Assembly (NCBI GenBank): GCA_910577835.1
Contig: CAJTOU010000006.1
Coordinates: 1-7,347 of the forward strand
From: an uncultured Lachnospiraceae bacterium
GTDB lineage: Bacteria; Bacillota_A; Clostridia; Lachnospirales; Lachnospiraceae
Reading direction: 5' to 3'
Length of the DNA stretch: 7,347 nt
Position numbers and translations under genes: made by a program. The first letter of the stretch is position 1; every line of letters starts with the position of its first letter. Shown here one piece after another: positions 6,228 to 7,347 of the stretch. The notes beneath the pieces are model-generated. The model was not told the origin of the DNA. It did no database searches and saw only the letters and a list, made by a program, of their open reading frames with translations.

Positions 6228-6341
6228 GTGAAGGTTAGATCATCAGTTAAGCCTATTTGCGATAAATGCAAAGTTATTAAGAGAAAGGGTGCAATCAGAG
6301 TAATCTGTGAAAATCCTAAACATAAGCAGAGACAGGGCTAG
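6228..6341 (+). CDS. rpmJ: 50S ribosomal protein L36, zinc-binding form
   Basis: L36 is the smallest 50S protein, a zinc-ribbon that binds 23S rRNA. The gene is short and starts with GTG. Translation gives 37 residues, MKVRSSVKPICDKCKVIKRK and then GAIRVICENPKHKQRQG, followed by TAG. The zinc ligands Cys11, Cys14, Cys27 and His32 are all present, so this is the zinc-containing type, not the Cys-lacking replacement. AAGGAGGA (6213-6220) lies 7 nt before the GTG and fixes that start; no in-frame ATG lies nearby. It sits between infA and rpsM as in most bacteria. The gap to rpsM is unusually long (299 nt). Confidence 0.97.
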   Translation: MKVRSSVKPICDKCKVIKRKGAIRVICENPKHKQRQG

Positions 6342-6364
6342 AACAGGATATCAGCTTATGGCAT

Positions 6365-6390
6365 GTCATCAACTGCATGAGGTTTATGAC
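6365..6390 (+). repeat. GTCATCAAC / GTTTATGAC hairpin
   Basis: GTCATCAAC (6365-6373) pairs with GTTTATGAC (6382-6390) at 8 of 9 positions, with one C-T mismatch and the loop TGCATGAG. The left arm matches the first eight bases of GTCATCAATCA in spacers 61-284 and 687-796, making this the fourth spacer of the operon with the same type of arm. Confidence 0.5.
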
Positions 6391-6489
6391 ACAATTAGCG
6401 GCTGCAGCAATGGAACACCGGGGTGCGTGGTAATGAACTACTCTCATTCACTGCCATGTTACAGGGAAGGAAATTGCTTCATATAAATA

Positions 6490-6527
6490 ATGCAACTAAC
6501 GTCTGTTAAGAAATCAGCCAAAGGCTG
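6490..6527 (+). repeat. ATGCAACTA / GCCAAAGGC element, copy 2
   Basis: ATGCAACTA (6490-6498) and GCCAAAGGC (6517-6525) repeat the order, strand and 27-nt spacing of the copy at 4293-4328. The second block is the core of CAGCC-AAA-GGCTG (6515-6527). The bases between the blocks are only partly similar between the copies. Both copies stay open in the frame set by ATG through the second block. Confidence 0.5.
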
Positions 6528-6602
6528 GCTGCGTTGATTGCTGAACAAAAGCACTTATATGTGTACAGATTATCATTAACAAAAATATTATGAAAGGAAA
6601 AA

Positions 6603-6625
6603 CTACTAAGAATTGTTTTTAGTAG
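6603..6625 (+). promoter_or_regulatory. Hairpin between a Shine-Dalgarno-like site and the rpsM start
   Basis: CTACTAAGAA (6603-6612) pairs with TTTTTAGTAG (6616-6625): 10 bp including one G-T, loop TTG. The only good purine-rich site upstream of rpsM, AAAGGA (6593-6598), is 42 nt from the ATG; after it the nearest candidate is the short AGG (6627-6629), 11 nt from the ATG. Forming the hairpin would reduce the first distance to about 19 nt of single strand. The stem is seen directly; control of rpsM translation is inferred. It is not a terminator because no T-run follows. Confidence 0.55.
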
Positions 6626-6640
6626 CAGGTTGTATAACAC

Positions 6641-7009
6641 ATGGCTCGTATTTCAGGTGTTGATTTACCAAGAGAAAAGCGTATTGAGATAGGCCTGACC
6701 TATATTTACGGTATCGGAAGAATCAGTTCAAACAAGATTCTTAAAGCAGCAAATGTGAATCCGGATACAAGAGTTAGAGATTTGACAGATGACGAAGTAA
6801 AAAGAATCAGTGCTGTTGTCGATGAACATTATGTTGTAGAAGGCGATTTAAGAAGAGAGATTGCATTAAATATCAAAACTCTTCAGGAAATTGGATGTTA
6901 CAGAGGCATCCGTCATAGAAAAGGACTTCCGGTTCGCGGACAGAATACAAAGACAAATGCAAGAACAAGAAAAGGTCCTAAGAAAACAGTAGCAAATAAG
7001 AAGAAATAA
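6641..7009 (+). CDS. rpsM: 30S ribosomal protein S13
   Basis: S13 lies at the top of the 30S head and contacts the P-site tRNA and the 50S subunit through intersubunit bridges. The product is 122 residues, normal length. It begins MARISGVDLPREKRIEIGLT, has the helix-two-turn-helix region with YGIGR (23-27), and the signature RHRKGLPVRGQ (91-101), ending in a basic tail that reaches toward the P-site tRNA. It is normally the first gene of the alpha operon (rpsM-rpsK-rpsD-rpoA-rplQ). The start is fixed by homology, as the ribosome binding site is weak or distant. It has large repeat-bearing spacers on both sides. Confidence 0.98.
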   Translation: MARISGVDLPREKRIEIGLTYIYGIGRISSNKILKAANVNPDTRVRDLTDDEVKRISAVVDEHYVVEGDLRREIALNIKTLQEIGCYRGIRHRKGLPVRGQNTKTNARTRKGPKKTVANKKK

Positions 7010-7043
7010 TATTTAGTGATTCGTATATATATTAAATATTTAG

Positions 7044-7130
7044 ATTCTTTTCAGCAGTTTTGAAAGAATAATATTCAGGAAATGTTATTCAGGTAATTAT
7101 ATTTCAGGAAATGTTATTCGAGAATATTAT
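7044..7130 (+). repeat. 17-nt direct repeat enclosed by an inverted repeat, rpsM-rpsK spacer
   Basis: TTCAGGAAATGTTATTC occurs exactly at 7074-7090 and 7103-7119, period 29 nt, with a partial TTATTCAGG between (7085-7093 overlaps the end of copy 1). The pair is bracketed by ATAATATTC (7068-7076) and its complement GAATATTAT (7122-7130), a 9-bp closing stem. A separate stem, ATTCTTT (7044-7050) with AAAGAAT (7063-7069), overlaps the first bracket arm by two bases, so the two are in slight competition. The 162-nt spacer 7010-7171 is otherwise very AT-rich, with no gene, promoter or terminator recognised. AATTTCAGGA at 95-104 resembles the repeat core. Confidence 0.6.
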
Positions 7131-7171
7131 CAAAGAAAGGTATAACCCACATAAGGGAAGGTTAGTTTAAA

Positions 7172-7347
7172 ATGGCTAAAGTTACAAAAAAAGTGACAAA
7201 GAAGCGTGTAAAGAAAAACGTTGAACGCGGACAGGCACATATTCAGGCATCATTTAATAATACAATTGTTACCATCACAGATACAGAGGGCAACGCATTG
7301 TCATGGGCCAGTGCCGGTGGTCTTGGTTTTAAAGGTTCAAGGAAATC
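7172..7347 (+). CDS. rpsK: 30S ribosomal protein S11, 5' part only
   Basis: S11 lies on the 30S platform near the E site and binds 16S rRNA together with S6 and S18. The visible 58 codons start MAKVTKKVTKKRVKKNVERG, a basic tail, followed by AHIQASFNNTIVTITDTEGN and SWASAGGLGFKGSRK, all standard S11 sequence; the gene runs off the window (full length is usually near 130). An AAGGGAAGG purine run (7153-7161) lies 10 nt before the ATG. It follows rpsM as expected for the alpha operon, but after an unusual 162-nt repeat-bearing spacer. Confidence 0.97.
   Translation, partial: MAKVTKKVTKKRVKKNVERGQAHIQASFNNTIVTITDTEGNALSWASAGGLGFKGSRK

Larger units (their letters stand above)
6342..6640 (+). other. 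299-nt structured spacer before rpsM; candidate leader RNA
   Basis: No firm gene is seen here. Working downstream: CAGGATATC (6344-6352); a GTCATCAAC / GTTTATGAC hairpin with one mismatch (6365-6390); a possible three-way junction closed by AGCAAT (6406-6411) and ATTGCT (6473-6478) that encloses a CACC/GGTG hairpin (6416-6425) and a 12-position stem with one mismatch (6426-6437 with 6447-6458); the ATGCAACTA / GCCAAAGGC element (6490-6527); and a 10-bp hairpin (6603-6625). A 15-codon open frame at 6490-6537 lacks a good ribosome binding site. E. coli has an S4-binding mRNA structure at this genomic place, upstream of rpsM; this may be an analogue, but I do not recognise it as a known RNA family. 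Confidence 0.5.

Noticed and set aside
6534..6561. Promoter TTGATT-16 nt-TATATG before rpsM
   Set aside because: Both boxes match only four of six consensus bases, spacing is short and there is no extended -10; too weak to call.
7074..7119. CRISPR array or insertion-sequence ends at the 17-nt repeats
   Set aside because: Only two repeats with a 12-nt gap, no cas genes, no transposase and no flanking target duplication were seen.

Overview
The window is a stretch of the universal ribosomal-protein 'spc' operon running into the start of the 'alpha' operon, all on the + strand. Gene order is rpsN (3' end only), rpsH, rplF, rplR, rpsE, rpmD, rplO, secY, adk, map, infA, rpmJ, rpsM and rpsK (5' part only). 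Placing adk, map and infA between secY and rpmJ, a Cys4 zinc-type LID in adenylate kinase, strong AGGAGG ribosome binding sites and AT-rich codon use point to a Firmicute. The protein sequences look most like Clostridia of the Lachnospiraceae. The family-level call is from recall of similar proteins, not from a search.

Layout: 1-60 is the S14 tail; 285-686 is S8; 797-2923 is a tightly packed block L6-L18-S5-L30-L15 with gaps of 16-28 nt. secY (2923-4290) overlaps rplO by one base (TAATG). adk (4486-5130), map (5143-5895) and infA (5924-6142) follow closely. rpmJ (6228-6341) has its own probable extended -10 promoter. rpsM (6641-7009) and the start of rpsK (7172 onward) close the window. The genes together supply both ribosomal subunits, the protein-export channel, nucleotide balance, N-terminal methionine removal and initiation factor 1. 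All look intact apart from those cut by the window edges.

The genes are ordinary; the spacers are not. Five gaps of 110-299 nt (61-284, 687-796, 4291-4485, 6342-6640, 7010-7171) interrupt an otherwise compact operon, and all carry inverted or direct repeats. Four share a recurring palindromic arm, roughly GTCRTYAAYC and its complement. Two (4291-4485 and 6342-6640) share a second element, ATGCAACTA followed exactly 27 nt later by GCCAAAGGC. In 61-284 the arms allow two mutually exclusive folds. A hairpin just before rpsM separates a Shine-Dalgarno-like sequence from the start codon. The last spacer has a 17-nt exact direct repeat. They could be dispersed palindromic repeats, RNA leaders for ribosomal-protein autoregulation, or both; the sequence alone does not decide. 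I see no defence system, prophage, transposase, CRISPR array or biosynthetic cluster.
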